From Candidatus Rokuibacteriota bacterium (lineage in GTDB: Bacteria > Methylomirabilota > Methylomirabilia > Rokubacteriales > CSP1-6): 64,000 nt of DNA. The notes beneath the pieces were generated by a model. The model did not search any database and was not told the origin of the DNA. It saw only the letters and a list, made by a program, of their open reading frames with translations. Position 1 is the stretch's first letter; every line of letters starts with the position of its first letter. Location: positions 1 through 64,000 of the forward strand of contig JACPIQ010000075.1 in NCBI GenBank assembly GCA_016188005.1, read 5' to 3'. Position numbers and translations under genes: made by a program. This document shows, in pieces, positions 16,272 to 24,883 of the stretch.

Positions 16272-17207
16272 GTGAGGGTCCTGGTCACCGGCGGCGCGGG
16301 GTTCATCGGGTCGCATCTCTGCGACTTCCTGCTCGCCAGGGGGTGCGAGGTTCTCTGCGTCGACAACCTCCTGACGGGCACTGTGGACAACATCGCGCAT
16401 ATCCGTGACGGGCGCTTCCTCTTCGTCAAGCACGACGTGACCAACTACATCGTGGTGGACGGGCCGCTCGACTACGTGCTCCACGTCGCGAGCCCCGCCT
16501 CCCCCATCGATTACCTCGAGCTGCCCATCCAGACGCTCAAGGTCGGCGCGCTGGGCACCCACAAGGCGCTCGGGCTGGCGAAGGCGCGGCAGGCGAAGTT
16601 CCTCCTGGCGTCCACCTCCGAGGTCTACGGGGACCCGTTGGTGCACCCGCAGCGAGAGGACTACTGGGGAAACGTGAACCCGGTGGGACCGCGCGGCGTG
16701 TACGACGAGGCGAAGCGCTTCGCCGAGGCGATGACCATGGCCTACCATCGCTTCCACGCAGTGGACACACGCATCGTGCGCATCTTCAACACCTACGGCC
16801 CCCGCATGCGGCTCACCGACGGCCGGGCCGTTCCCACCTTCATCCGCCAGGCGCTGCGCAACGAGCCGCTCACGGTGAACGGGGATGGCTCGCAGACCCG
16901 GTCGTTCACGTACGTCTCGGACCTCGTGGAAGGGATCTGGCGGCTCATGAGCGCGCCGGTGAACGAGCCCGTGAACATCGGGAACCCGCGCGAGATGACG
17001 CTCCTCGAGCTGGCAAAGACCATCCTCCGGCTGTCGGGCTCCAGGAGCGAGATCGTCTTCACCCCCTTGCCCGTGGACGACCCGAAGGTGCGGCAGCCGG
17101 ACATCGCCAGGGCGCGGCGGCTCCTGGGCTGGGAGCCGGTCGTCGCGGTGGAGGACGGGCTCCGGGAGACGATCGAGTGGTACCGGGGCCGTGGGCAGCA
17201 GTCGTGA
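16272..17207 (+). CDS. UDP-glucuronate decarboxylase-like SDR (NAD-dependent sugar epimerase/dehydratase)
   Basis: 311 residues from GTG 16272. It is an extended SDR with [10 protein letters not shown] at the N-terminus and [15 protein letters not shown], the latter typical of UDP-xylose synthases. Further matches are STSEVYGDP, the catalytic Y-x-x-x-K in [11 protein letters not shown], and NTYGPRM. The neighbouring ugd supplies UDP-glucuronate, which supports decarboxylation to UDP-xylose as the reaction; this remains a family-level call. The 5' end is preceded by a truncated copy of itself and two REP-like hairpins. Confidence 0.87.
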   Translation: MRVLVTGGAGFIGSHLCDFLLARGCEVLCVDNLLTGTVDNIAHIRDGRFLFVKHDVTNYIVVDGPLDYVLHVASPASPIDYLELPIQTLKVGALGTHKALGLAKARQAKFLLASTSEVYGDPLVHPQREDYWGNVNPVGPRGVYDEAKRFAEAMTMAYHRFHAVDTRIVRIFNTYGPRMRLTDGRAVPTFIRQALRNEPLTVNGDGSQTRSFTYVSDLVEGIWRLMSAPVNEPVNIGNPREMTLLELAKTILRLSGSRSEIVFTPLPVDDPKVRQPDIARARRLLGWEPVVAVEDGLRETIEWYRGRGQQS

Positions 17208-17214
17208 CGATGCA

Positions 17215-17264
17215 GCCGGCGGCGGGTCCAACGGCTTGAAGATCCTCGTCACGGGCGGCGCGGG
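17215..17264 (+). repeat. Truncated duplicate of the start of the SDR gene at 17325
   Basis: This block repeats 17304-17353. The last 29 nt, from the TTG start codon through the first glycine codons, are identical, and the 21 nt upstream are similar. As at 16090, the copy ends within the Rossmann glycine motif and is followed by a hairpin of the same family. Confidence 0.8.
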
Positions 17265-17272
17265 ATCACCAA

Positions 17273-17306
17273 GGCACGGGCACCCGGGCTGTCGCCCGCC
17301 CGTGCC
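17273..17306. repeat. REP-like hairpin, copy 3
   Basis: A perfect 9-bp stem GGCACGGGC / GCCCGTGCC surrounds loop ACCCGGGCTGTCGCCC. The loop differs from copy 2 at a single position. It lies between the truncated and the full copy of the next gene's start. Confidence 0.78.
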
Positions 17307-17324
17307 GGCGGCGGACCCAGCGCG

Positions 17325-18254
17325 TTGAAGATCCTCGTCACGGGCGGCGCGGGGTTCATCGGCTCGCATGTGGTGGATGCGTTCGTGCGGGCGGGGCACA
17401 CGGTGACGGTGGTGGACAATCTCGCCACGGGCAGCCTGGCCTGGGTGAACCCCGGAGCCGCGTTCCGCCGTCTCGATCTGCGGAGCGCGCGCTTGGGCGA
17501 TCTCTTCGAGGCCGAGCGTCCCGAGGTGGTCGCCCATCTGGCGGCCCAGGCGGCGGTGAGCCGGTCCGTCGCGGATCCGGCGTTCGACGCCAGCGTGAAC
17601 ATCCTGGGCGGCCTCAACCTGCTGGACTGCTGCCGCCGGGTCGGCGTTCGACGCATCATCTACTCGTCCAGCGGAGGCGCAGGCTACGGGGACACCGACG
17701 TGATCCCGACGCCGGAGGGGCACCCCCTCGTGCCTGCCTCCCCCTACGGCATCGCCAAGGTGGCGATGGAGCATTACCTGACCGCCCTGGGCAGCATCCA
17801 CGGCATCAGCGGCGTCTCCCTGCGGTACGCCAACGTCTACGGGCCGCGCCAGAACCCCGCAGGCGAGGCGGGAGTGGTGGCGATCTTCAGCCACCGCCTG
17901 CTCACGGGACAGGGGCCGGTGATCAACGGCGACGGGGAGCAGACTCGCGACTACGTCTTCGTCGAAGACGTGGCGGACGCGAACCTGCGCGCGCTCGAGC
18001 GCGCCACCGTGACGGGCGGCATCAACATCGGCACGGGTGTCGAGACCTCCGTCAACGACCTCTATGCGCGGCTGGCGCGCGTGGCGGGCGGGACGACGCC
18101 GGCCGCGCACGGGCCCGCTCGCCCCGGCGAGCAGCGCCGCAGCTGCCTCGATCCGGGCCTGGCCGCGCGCGCACTCGGCTGGCGGCCCACGGTGTCGCTC
18201 GACGAGGGCCTCGCCCGCACCTTCGAGTCCTTCAAGAAGGAGTTCCGCCCATGA
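17325..18254 (+). CDS. NAD-dependent nucleotide-sugar epimerase (UDP-glucose 4-epimerase-like SDR)
   Basis: 309 residues from TTG 17325; no ATG or GTG precedes the glycine motif [15 protein letters not shown], so TTG is the likely start. Other marks are VVDNLATGS, the YSSSGGAGYGD serine region, the catalytic tyrosine and lysine in SPYGIAKVAMEHYL, and RYANVYGPRQNP. It fits GalE-type epimerases but its substrate is not certain. The stop overlaps the ATG of the small Trm112-like gene (ATGA). Confidence 0.85.
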   Translation: MKILVTGGAGFIGSHVVDAFVRAGHTVTVVDNLATGSLAWVNPGAAFRRLDLRSARLGDLFEAERPEVVAHLAAQAAVSRSVADPAFDASVNILGGLNLLDCCRRVGVRRIIYSSSGGAGYGDTDVIPTPEGHPLVPASPYGIAKVAMEHYLTALGSIHGISGVSLRYANVYGPRQNPAGEAGVVAIFSHRLLTGQGPVINGDGEQTRDYVFVEDVADANLRALERATVTGGINIGTGVETSVNDLYARLARVAGGTTPAAHGPARPGEQRRSCLDPGLAARALGWRPTVSLDEGLARTFESFKKEFRP

Positions 18255-18421
18255 TCGACGAAGATCTCCGCTCCATCCTGGCGTGCCCTGCCTGCAAGGG
18301 CAACCTCCTCTTCGAGGAGACGCGCATCATCTGCCCGGCCTGCAAGAAGGCCTACCCCATCCGCGACGGCATCCCCGTGATGCTCATCGGCGAGGCGGAG
18401 CCCTGGACACCGCCAGCGTAA
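18251..18421 (+). CDS. Trm112-like small zinc-ribbon protein
   Basis: 56 residues, ATG 18251 overlapping the epimerase stop. It has two C-x-x-C pairs (LACPACKGNL and IICPACKKAYP) followed by IRDGIPVML, the classic pattern of the Trm112/YcaR family. Bacterial members are thought to assist methyltransferases or sit beside sugar-nucleotide genes; no role can be fixed here. It is too short to stand out as an ORF but is very well conserved in pattern. Confidence 0.85.
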   Translation: MIDEDLRSILACPACKGNLLFEETRIICPACKKAYPIRDGIPVMLIGEAEPWTPPA

Positions 18422-19482
18422 CCGCCGTCATCCTGGCCGGTGGCCAGGGCACGCGGCTCCGCCCGCTCACGTCCCACCGGCCCAAGCCCATCGTCCCGCT
18501 GCTCAACGTCCCTTTCCTCGCCTACCAGCTCGCCCTCCTCCGCCAGCACGGGATCCGGGACGTCGTCCTCTCCTGCTCCTACATGGTGGAGGAGGTGCGC
18601 GAGGCCATGGGAGACGGGGACCGGTACGGCGTGAGACTCGGCTACGCCGTCGAGGCCGAGCCGCTGGGCACGGCCGGCGGAGTGCGCAACGCTGTGGATC
18701 TCGTGGGCGGGCTCGTGGTGGTCCTGAACGGGGACGTCCTCACCGACGTCGACCTGGGCGCGATGCTGCGCTTTCACGCCGACCGGCGTGCGGCGGCCAC
18801 GATCTACCTCACCCGCGTGCCCGATCCCTCGGCCTACGGCCTGGTGGAGCTCGGCGCGGAGGGGCGCATCCTGCGCTTCATCGAGAAGCCGGACGCCGCG
18901 CAGATCACCACCGACACGATCAACGCGGGCGCCTACATCCTCGAGCGGCAGCTCCTGGACCGGATCCCGGCGGGGCGCATGGTGTCCGTCGAGCGGGAGT
19001 TCTTCCCCGGACTCCTGGCCGACCGCATTCCGTTCTTCGGGTGGGTGGCTGACCACTACTGGCTCGACATCGGCAGCCCCGCCAAGTACCGGCAGGGTCA
19101 GCTGGACCTCCTGGCCAGGCGCGTCGCCACCACCGTGAGCCCGGTGGGGGCGCTGGCGGATGGAGGCCTCTCCGCCGAGGACATCGTCATGGAGTCGGGG
19201 GCGAGCGTCGCGGGCCCGGCGCTGATCGGCGCCGGCAGCCGGCTCGGGGCCGGCTGCCGCGTGGGGCCTGCCGCTGTCCTCGGGCCCGGGTGCGCCGTGG
19301 GCGCCGGCGCCGCCGTGGCGGGCGCCATCCTGTGGGACGGCGTCTCCATCGGTGACCGCGCGGTGCTCCAGGACTGCATCGTCGCGAGCGGGGCCCGGAT
19401 CGGCGCCGGCGCCCACGTCGGAGCGGGCGTGGTGCTGGAGGCCGGGGCCGTGGTGGCCGACCAGGCGCGCCTGGCGCGGTAG
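18403..19482 (+). CDS. Sugar nucleotidyltransferase with C-terminal hexapeptide repeats
   Basis: About 360 residues. The nucleotide-binding motif [13 protein letters not shown], then [20 protein letters not shown] (metal aspartate) and FIEKPD identify an NTP-transferase such as mannose-1-phosphate guanylyltransferase. From about residue 265 there are left-handed beta-helix hexapeptides ([24 protein letters not shown]). No ATG, GTG or TTG stands in frame near the conserved start. CTG 18403, overlapping the Trm112-like gene, is proposed and may use coupled translation; the true start is unsure. Confidence 0.82.
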   Translation: MDTASVTAVILAGGQGTRLRPLTSHRPKPIVPLLNVPFLAYQLALLRQHGIRDVVLSCSYMVEEVREAMGDGDRYGVRLGYAVEAEPLGTAGGVRNAVDLVGGLVVVLNGDVLTDVDLGAMLRFHADRRAAATIYLTRVPDPSAYGLVELGAEGRILRFIEKPDAAQITTDTINAGAYILERQLLDRIPAGRMVSVEREFFPGLLADRIPFFGWVADHYWLDIGSPAKYRQGQLDLLARRVATTVSPVGALADGGLSAEDIVMESGASVAGPALIGAGSRLGAGCRVGPAAVLGPGCAVGAGAAVAGAILWDGVSIGDRAVLQDCIVASGARIGAGAHVGAGVVLEAGAVVADQARLAR

Positions 19483-19509
19483 CCTCGATCCCCGTCCCGT
19501 CCGCTGGCG

Positions 19510-19518
19510 TGTTATCCT
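19510..19518 (+). promoter_or_regulatory. Extended -10 promoter of lepA
   Basis: TG-T-TATCCT occupies 19510-19518, with the -10 hexamer at 19513-19518. The lepA ATG is at 19526, only 7 nt further on, so the transcript would have almost no 5' leader. No convincing -35 box is present, as often seen with extended -10 elements. Confidence 0.4.
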
Positions 19519-19525
19519 GCACTGG

Positions 19526-21316
19526 ATGGCCACCGAGCTGATCCGCAACTTCTCCATCGTCGCCCACATCGACCACGGCAAGTCCACCCTGGCGGACCGC
19601 CTGCTCTCACTGACGGGAACCATGGACGCCAAGAAGGCCGTGGGACAGGTGCTGGACTCCATGGATCTGGAGAAGGAGCGCGGCATCACCATCAAGGCCC
19701 ACACGGTCCGCCTCCTCTACACGGCCCGCGACGGGAAGGAGTACACGCTGAACCTGATCGACACGCCGGGGCACGTGGACTTCTCCTACGAGGTCTCGCG
19801 CTCGCTGGCCGCCTGCGAGGGCGCCATCCTCATCGTCGACGCCGCCCAGGGGGTCGAGGCCCAGACCCTGGCCAACTTCTACCTGGCCGTGGACGGCGGC
19901 CTCGAGGTCGTCCCGGTGATCAACAAGATCGACCTCCCGGCGGCCGATCTGGAGGGGACGCGGCGGCAGATCACCGAGATCCTGGGGCTGGACGGGGACG
20001 AGGCGATCCCCATTTCCGCCAAGCACGGGACCAACGTGGTGGATGTCCTGGAGGCCATCGTCGCGCGCGTCCCGCCGCCCACGGGCGACCCGGAGGCACC
20101 GCTCAAGGCGCTGGTCTTCGACTCCTTCTACGACTCCTACCAGGGCGTGGTGGTGTACGTGCGGCTCCTGGACGGGCGGGTGCGCGCCGGGCTGCGCGTC
20201 CTGCTCATGTCCAACGGCAAGACCTGCGAGGTCCAGCAGGTGGGGATCTTCGCGCCCGACATGCGGCCGGTCGGGGAGCTGTCCGCGGGGCAGGTGGGCT
20301 ACCTCACGGCCTCCATCAAGCGGGTGGCCGACGCCAAGATGGGCGAGACCATCACCGATGCGCTCACGCCCACGGCTGCGCCGTGTCCGGGCTACCGCGA
20401 CGCCAAGGCCATGGTCTTCGCTGGCCTCTACCCCATCGAGGACACGGACTACGAGGGCCTGCGCGACGCCCTCGAGAAGCTGCGGCTCAACGACTCTGCC
20501 CTGAGCTTCGAGCCGGAGACCTCGCTGGCGCTCGGCTACGGCTTCCGCTGCGGCTTCCTCGGCATGCTCCATCTCGAGATCGTGCAGGAGCGGCTGGAGC
20601 GTGAGTTCAACCTCTCGCTGATCGTCACGGCCCCCAGCGTGCGCTTCAAGGTGGTCACCACAGAGGGCGAGACGCTGGAGGTGGAGAACCCCGCGAAGCT
20701 GCCGCCGCCGGACAGGATCGAGCGCCTGGAGGAACCCTACGTCCGGGGCTCCATCCTCGTCCCCACGGAGTTCATGACGGCCATCTACAAGCTGGCGCAG
20801 GACAAGCGCGGCGAGCACCGCTCGCTGGAGTACCTGGGCAAGCGGGTGCACATCCTCTTCGACTTCCCGCTGAGCGAGATCGTCGTGGACTTCTATGACA
20901 AGCTCAAGTCCGTCTCCAAGGGCTACGCCTCCTTCGACTACGAGTTCCTGGAGTTCCGGCCCTCGGAGCTGGCGAAGCTCGACATCCTGCTCAACGGCGA
21001 TCCCGTCGACGCCCTCAGCGTCATCGTGCACCGGGAGAAGGCCTACGAGAAGGGCAAGGCGCTGACCGAGAAGCTGCGCGGGGTCATCCCGCGCCAGCTC
21101 TACGAGGTGGCGATCCAGGCCGCCATCGGCAGCCGGGTCATCGCGCGGGAGACGGTCAAGGCCATGGGCAAGAACGTCACCGCCAAGTGCTACGGCGGGG
21201 ACATCACGCGGAAGCGCAAGCTGCTGGAGAAGCAGAAGGAAGGGAAGAAGCGCATGAAACAGATCGGCAAGGTCGAGGTCCCGCAGGAGGCCTTCCTGTC
21301 GGTGCTGAAGAGCTGA
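19526..21316 (+). CDS. lepA: Elongation factor 4 (LepA GTPase)
   Basis: 596 residues, the usual length for the family. The start at ATG 19526 puts the G1 motif AHIDHGKST at residues 13-21. G2 (ERGITIKAH), G3 (DTPGHVDF) and G4 (NKIDLP) follow. The LepA-specific C-terminus ends with [18 protein letters not shown] and [20 protein letters not shown]. It is a ribosome-bound translational GTPase that back-translocates or remodels stalled ribosomes. The stop overlaps the lepB start by one base. Confidence 0.96.
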   Translation: MATELIRNFSIVAHIDHGKSTLADRLLSLTGTMDAKKAVGQVLDSMDLEKERGITIKAHTVRLLYTARDGKEYTLNLIDTPGHVDFSYEVSRSLAACEGAILIVDAAQGVEAQTLANFYLAVDGGLEVVPVINKIDLPAADLEGTRRQITEILGLDGDEAIPISAKHGTNVVDVLEAIVARVPPPTGDPEAPLKALVFDSFYDSYQGVVVYVRLLDGRVRAGLRVLLMSNGKTCEVQQVGIFAPDMRPVGELSAGQVGYLTASIKRVADAKMGETITDALTPTAAPCPGYRDAKAMVFAGLYPIEDTDYEGLRDALEKLRLNDSALSFEPETSLALGYGFRCGFLGMLHLEIVQERLEREFNLSLIVTAPSVRFKVVTTEGETLEVENPAKLPPPDRIERLEEPYVRGSILVPTEFMTAIYKLAQDKRGEHRSLEYLGKRVHILFDFPLSEIVVDFYDKLKSVSKGYASFDYEFLEFRPSELAKLDILLNGDPVDALSVIVHREKAYEKGKALTEKLRGVIPRQLYEVAIQAAIGSRVIARETVKAMGKNVTAKCYGGDITRKRKLLEKQKEGKKRMKQIGKVEVPQEAFLSVLKS

Positions 21317-21993
21317 TGGCCATGAGGGACAGCGAGAGTCGCCCCGAGACGCAGGCCGTGGTCGCCGGGCAGGCGGCGAGACCCCGCCGGAAGTCCCAGG
21401 TCCGCGAGTACAGCGAGGCCATCGTCGTCGCAGTGCTCCTGGCGCTCGTGATCCGCGCCTTCGTGGTCCAGGCGTTCACGATCCCCTCGGGCTCCATGAT
21501 GGACACGCTCCTGGTGGGCGACTACATCCTGGTGAACAAGTTCCTCTTCGGGCCCGAGATTCCCTTCACGGACACGCACCTGCCCGGCTTCCGGGATCCG
21601 GCGCGCGGTGACGTCATCGTCTTCAAGTACCCCAACGACGAGTCGCGGGACTTCATCAAGCGCATCGTGGCCCTGGGTGGCGAGACCGTGCAGGTCAGGG
21701 ACAACCGCGTGTACGTCAACGGCCGGTCCGTGGACGAGCCCTACGTGCGGCCGGGCTCCGTGCCGACCGCCACGTCCGGTCACTGCGGCTACCTCTACGC
21801 CTGCGAGCCGACCGTCGTGCCCCCGGGCTCCTACTTCGTCATGGGCGACAACCGCGACAACTCCCAGGACAGCCGGTACTGGGGGTTCGTCAAGCGCGAG
21901 AAGATTCGCGGCAAGGCCTTTCTCATCTACTGGTCGTGGAACGGAGACCGGCATTGGCTGCGCTGGCGCCGGCTGGGGAACTGGCTCCCGTAA
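21316..21993 (+). CDS. lepB: Signal peptidase I
   Basis: 225 residues, ATG 21316 overlapping the lepA stop (TGATG). One N-terminal membrane anchor lies at about 34-52. The catalytic serine S60 is in IPSGSMMDTL and the lysine K115 in RDFIKRIVALGGE. The end has GDNRDNSQDSRYWGFV. It cleaves Sec and Tat signal peptides at the outer face of the inner membrane. The lepA-lepB order is common in bacteria. Confidence 0.95.
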   Translation: MAMRDSESRPETQAVVAGQAARPRRKSQVREYSEAIVVAVLLALVIRAFVVQAFTIPSGSMMDTLLVGDYILVNKFLFGPEIPFTDTHLPGFRDPARGDVIVFKYPNDESRDFIKRIVALGGETVQVRDNRVYVNGRSVDEPYVRPGSVPTATSGHCGYLYACEPTVVPPGSYFVMGDNRDNSQDSRYWGFVKREKIRGKAFLIYWSWNGDRHWLRWRRLGNWLP

Positions 21994-23156
21994 GGAGCTC
22001 TGCGCCTGCCACGCTGTGGACCCCGCGGGGCACGGCGCTCGGCGTCTACGTCCACGTCCCCTTCTGCGCCAGCCGCTGCGGCTACTGCTCCTTCAATACC
22101 GCCCCGTACCGGGAGGCGGCGGTGCCGCGGTATCTCGCGGCGCTCGGCCGCGAGATCGACCTGGCGGGGGCGGCCCCCTGGAGCGTCTCCGCGGCGGTCT
22201 CCACGGTCTTCTTCGGCGGCGGCACCCCCTCGCTCCTGACTCCCTCGGAGCTCGGCGCGATCCTGGAGCGTCTCCGCACGCGCTTCCGGGTGGTCCCCGA
22301 CGCCGAGATCACGGTCGAGTGCAATCCGGACAGCGCGTCGCGGGAGCGGCTGTCCGGCTACCGCGACTCGGGCGTGAACCGCATCAGCCTGGGAGTCCAG
22401 AGCCTGGACGACCAGGTGCTCGCCGCGCTGGACCGCGCCCACTCGGCCGCGCAGGCCCGCGCCGCCTTCGACGCCGCGCGCCGGGCCGGCTTCGACAACG
22501 TCAGCGCCGACCTGATCTACGGGCTCCCCGGGCTCGACGCGGCCACGTGGGAGCGGACCGTCCGGAGTCTCCTCGACTGGGGGCCCGAGCACCTCTCGGC
22601 CTACGCGCTCACGCTGGACGAGGGCAGCCGCTGGCACGCGGCGGGGAGCATCGGCCTCCCGGCCGAGGAGAGCGTGGCCGAGCAGTACCGGGAGCTCGCG
22701 CGCCTGGCGGCGGCGGCCGGCTTCGAGCACTACGAGATCTCCAATTACGCCCGCGCCGGACGGCGCTCCGCGCACAATCAGATCTACTGGCGCGGCCAGG
22801 AGTACCTCGCGCTGGGCCCGGGGGCCTGCGGCTTCCTGGGCGACACCCGCTACGGCAACGTCAAGGCCACCGAGCGCTACTGCGCCACGCTCGAGGCCGG
22901 GGCGCTCCCCGTGGCGAGCCAGGAGACGCTCACCGCGCGCCTGCGCCTCGCCGAGCGGCTCATCCTGGGGCTCAGGCTCGGCGACGGCATCCCCGAGGCC
23001 TGGCTGGCAGAGCGGGTGGCCCTCGAGCCGGGGCGCCTCCCCACGCTGCTCGAGACCTGGCGGGAGCGGGGGCTCCTCGTGAGCGCCCACGGGCGCCTGC
23101 GCCTCAGCGAGGCCGGCTTCCTGCTTTCCGACGCGCTGTTCGTGGAGCTGCTGTAG
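21936..23156 (+). CDS. hemW: Radical SAM heme chaperone HemW (formerly oxygen-independent coproporphyrinogen oxidase-like)
   Basis: 406 residues from ATG 21936, which overlaps lepB by 58 nt; no other standard start lies between it and the conserved GVYVHVPFC. The radical SAM cluster motif is C44ASRCGYC51. FFGGGTPSLL, VECNPDS, NRISLGVQSLDD and the C-terminal EISNYAR segment match HemW. The CxxxCxxC is followed by S-F rather than the extra cysteine of true HemN, supporting the chaperone role. Confidence 0.9.
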   Translation: MERRPALAALAPAGELAPVRSSAPATLWTPRGTALGVYVHVPFCASRCGYCSFNTAPYREAAVPRYLAALGREIDLAGAAPWSVSAAVSTVFFGGGTPSLLTPSELGAILERLRTRFRVVPDAEITVECNPDSASRERLSGYRDSGVNRISLGVQSLDDQVLAALDRAHSAAQARAAFDAARRAGFDNVSADLIYGLPGLDAATWERTVRSLLDWGPEHLSAYALTLDEGSRWHAAGSIGLPAEESVAEQYRELARLAAAAGFEHYEISNYARAGRRSAHNQIYWRGQEYLALGPGACGFLGDTRYGNVKATERYCATLEAGALPVASQETLTARLRLAERLILGLRLGDGIPEAWLAERVALEPGRLPTLLETWRERGLLVSAHGRLRLSEAGFLLSDALFVELL

Positions 23157-23165
23157 GGAGTCGTG

Positions 23166-23171
23166 TAGGAT
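23166..23171 (+). promoter_or_regulatory. Possible -10 element of hrcA
   Basis: TAGGAT at 23166-23171, preceded by TG, lies 12 nt before the hrcA ATG. It resembles the close-set promoters of lepA and grpE. No CIRCE inverted repeat (TTAGCACTC type) is visible here or before grpE. Confidence 0.3.
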
Positions 23172-23183
23172 ACGAACCGAACC

Positions 23184-24233
23184 ATGCTGGATCCCAGCCT
23201 GAACGAGCGCCACCGCCAAGTTCTCCTGGCCGTGATCGCAGAGTACGTGGAGAGCGCCGAACCCGTGGGCTCCCGCTCCGTCGCGCGGCGGCACATGCGC
23301 GGCCTGTCCCCGGCCACGATCCGCAACGTCATGGCGGACCTGGAGGAGATGGGGTACCTCAGCCATCCGCACACCTCGGCGGGCCGGGTCCCCACCGACA
23401 AGGCCTACCGCTTCTACGTGGACGCGCTGCACCGCGTGCCCTGGGTGGGCGCCGGGGCGACCCCCGTCCGCCAGGAGTCGCCCCCGGGGCCGCCCAGCGG
23501 CGCCGAGCAGCTCATGGCCGAGACCCCCGCCCAGCTGTCCGTGGGGACGCACATGACGGGGATCCTGCTGGCCCCTCCACTCAAGCAGACGGCGCTGGAC
23601 CGTATCGAGGTCGTGCGGCTGGGCGACGGCCGCGCCCTGGCGGTTGTCGTGACGGACACCGGCTGGGTCACGACCCAGGCGATCACGGTGGACACCCCGC
23701 TGGTGCCTGACGAGCTCCGCGAGATCGGCCGCACCCTGACGCGCCGCTACCGCGGGAAGACCTTCCAGGAGATCGTCGACGACCTGGCGGCGCCCGCCGA
23801 CCCCCTGGATCCCCTGTGGACGCGCGGCCGGCCGATCCTCGACCAGATCGTCTCGCTCCTCCGCGCCCGGACGCTCTACGTCAGCGGCGCCATCAACATC
23901 CTGGACCACCCGGATCTCTCGGATGTGGCCACCATGCGGGGCCTGCTGCGCGCCTTCGAGGAGAAGGCGCGCCTGATCGACCTCCTTTCCCGCATGGCGC
24001 AGGAGCGCGGGATCCAGGTGGTCATCGGCGAGGAGAACCCCGTGGAAGGGATGCGGGAGTGCAGCCTTATCACCTCCACGTACACATACCGCGACCACGT
24101 CCTCGGCGTGCTGGGGGTGGTGGGGCCGCGCCGCATGCCCTATTCGGACGTCATCTCGCTGGTGGACGAGACGGCGCGGCTCGTGTCGAGCTCGCTGTCC
24201 CGCGTGCGCCGCGAGCTTTATCTCCCCCTCTGA
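23184..24233 (+). CDS. hrcA: Heat-inducible transcription repressor HrcA
   Basis: 349 residues, ATG 23184. The N-terminal winged helix is clear: PVGSRSVARRHMRGLSPATI, then LEEMGYLSHPHTSAGRVPT. A GAF-like middle domain and the C-terminal ITSTYTYRDHVLGVLGVVGP with RMPYSDVI follow. HrcA normally binds CIRCE operators of groE and dnaK operons. Since no CIRCE was found before hrcA, grpE or dnaJ in this window, its targets are probably elsewhere. Confidence 0.93.
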   Translation: MLDPSLNERHRQVLLAVIAEYVESAEPVGSRSVARRHMRGLSPATIRNVMADLEEMGYLSHPHTSAGRVPTDKAYRFYVDALHRVPWVGAGATPVRQESPPGPPSGAEQLMAETPAQLSVGTHMTGILLAPPLKQTALDRIEVVRLGDGRALAVVVTDTGWVTTQAITVDTPLVPDELREIGRTLTRRYRGKTFQEIVDDLAAPADPLDPLWTRGRPILDQIVSLLRARTLYVSGAINILDHPDLSDVATMRGLLRAFEEKARLIDLLSRMAQERGIQVVIGEENPVEGMRECSLITSTYTYRDHVLGVLGVVGPRRMPYSDVISLVDETARLVSSSLSRVRRELYLPL

Positions 24234-24278
24234 CGTCCCCCCGACAGGCCCCGGGGGCGTCGCGCCCCGGACAGGCTC

Positions 24279-24287
24279 TGCTATAAT
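24279..24287 (+). promoter_or_regulatory. Extended -10 promoter of grpE
   Basis: A perfect TATAAT at 24282-24287 is preceded by TG and one base (extended -10). The grpE ATG begins 12 nt after it, so the leader would be only a few bases long and has no Shine-Dalgarno sequence. Confidence 0.5.
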
Positions 24288-24298
24288 CAAGCACTGTC

Positions 24299-24880
24299 AT
24301 GAGCGAACACGACACGAAGCCCGACGACACGGTCGTTCCACCCGATTCCCCCGACGGGGCGGCGCCCGACCCCGGGAGCGAGCTCCGCCAGCTCCGCGAG
24401 GCGCTCGAGGCCAAGACACGGCAGGCCGAGGCCAACTGGGAGCGCTACGTCCGCACGGTGGCCGAGTACGACAACGCGCGCAAGCGCGCCGCCCGCGACC
24501 GCGAGGAGTACATCCGCACCGCCAACGAGACGCTCCTGCGCGAGCTCCTGCCCGTCCTCGACAACTTCGACCGGGCGCTCCAGGCCGCGCGAGGCGATGC
24601 CGGCGCCGCCGCGGTCACCGCGGGCGTCGAGCTGATCCAGCGGGAGTTGCTGCGCGTGCTGGAGAAGGTCGGCGTCACGCCCTTCGTATCTCTGGGAGCT
24701 GTCTTCGATCCCGAGCGCCACGAAGCCATCGCCCGCGTCCCGGCCTCGGGCGAGCCGGAGATGACCGTGGTCGGCGAGACGGCGCGGGGCTACCTGCTGC
24801 ACGGCCGCGTGCTGCGCCCGGCCATGGTGACGGTCGCCATGACGCCCGAGCCCGACCCTCCGTCCGGCGACTCCTCGTAA
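24299..24880 (+). CDS. grpE: Nucleotide exchange factor GrpE
   Basis: 193 residues, ATG 24299. An acidic N-terminus is followed by a long charged helix (about 25-80, coiled coil) and the domain with ELLPVLDNFDRAL, GVELIQRELLRVLEKVGV and FDPERHEAI. The end GYLLHGRVLRPAMVTVA is the GrpE signature. It releases ADP from DnaK. dnaJ follows after 3 nt; dnaK itself is not in the cluster, which normally reads hrcA-grpE-dnaK-dnaJ. Confidence 0.94.
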   Translation: MSEHDTKPDDTVVPPDSPDGAAPDPGSELRQLREALEAKTRQAEANWERYVRTVAEYDNARKRAARDREEYIRTANETLLRELLPVLDNFDRALQAARGDAGAAAVTAGVELIQRELLRVLEKVGVTPFVSLGAVFDPERHEAIARVPASGEPEMTVVGETARGYLLHGRVLRPAMVTVAMTPEPDPPSGDSS

Positions 24881-24883
24881 CCG

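Noticed and set aside
16079-17330. Integron attC sites or group II intron remnants for the hairpins
   Set aside because: No GTTRRRY core sites, no domain V-like sequence, and no integrase or reverse transcriptase nearby.
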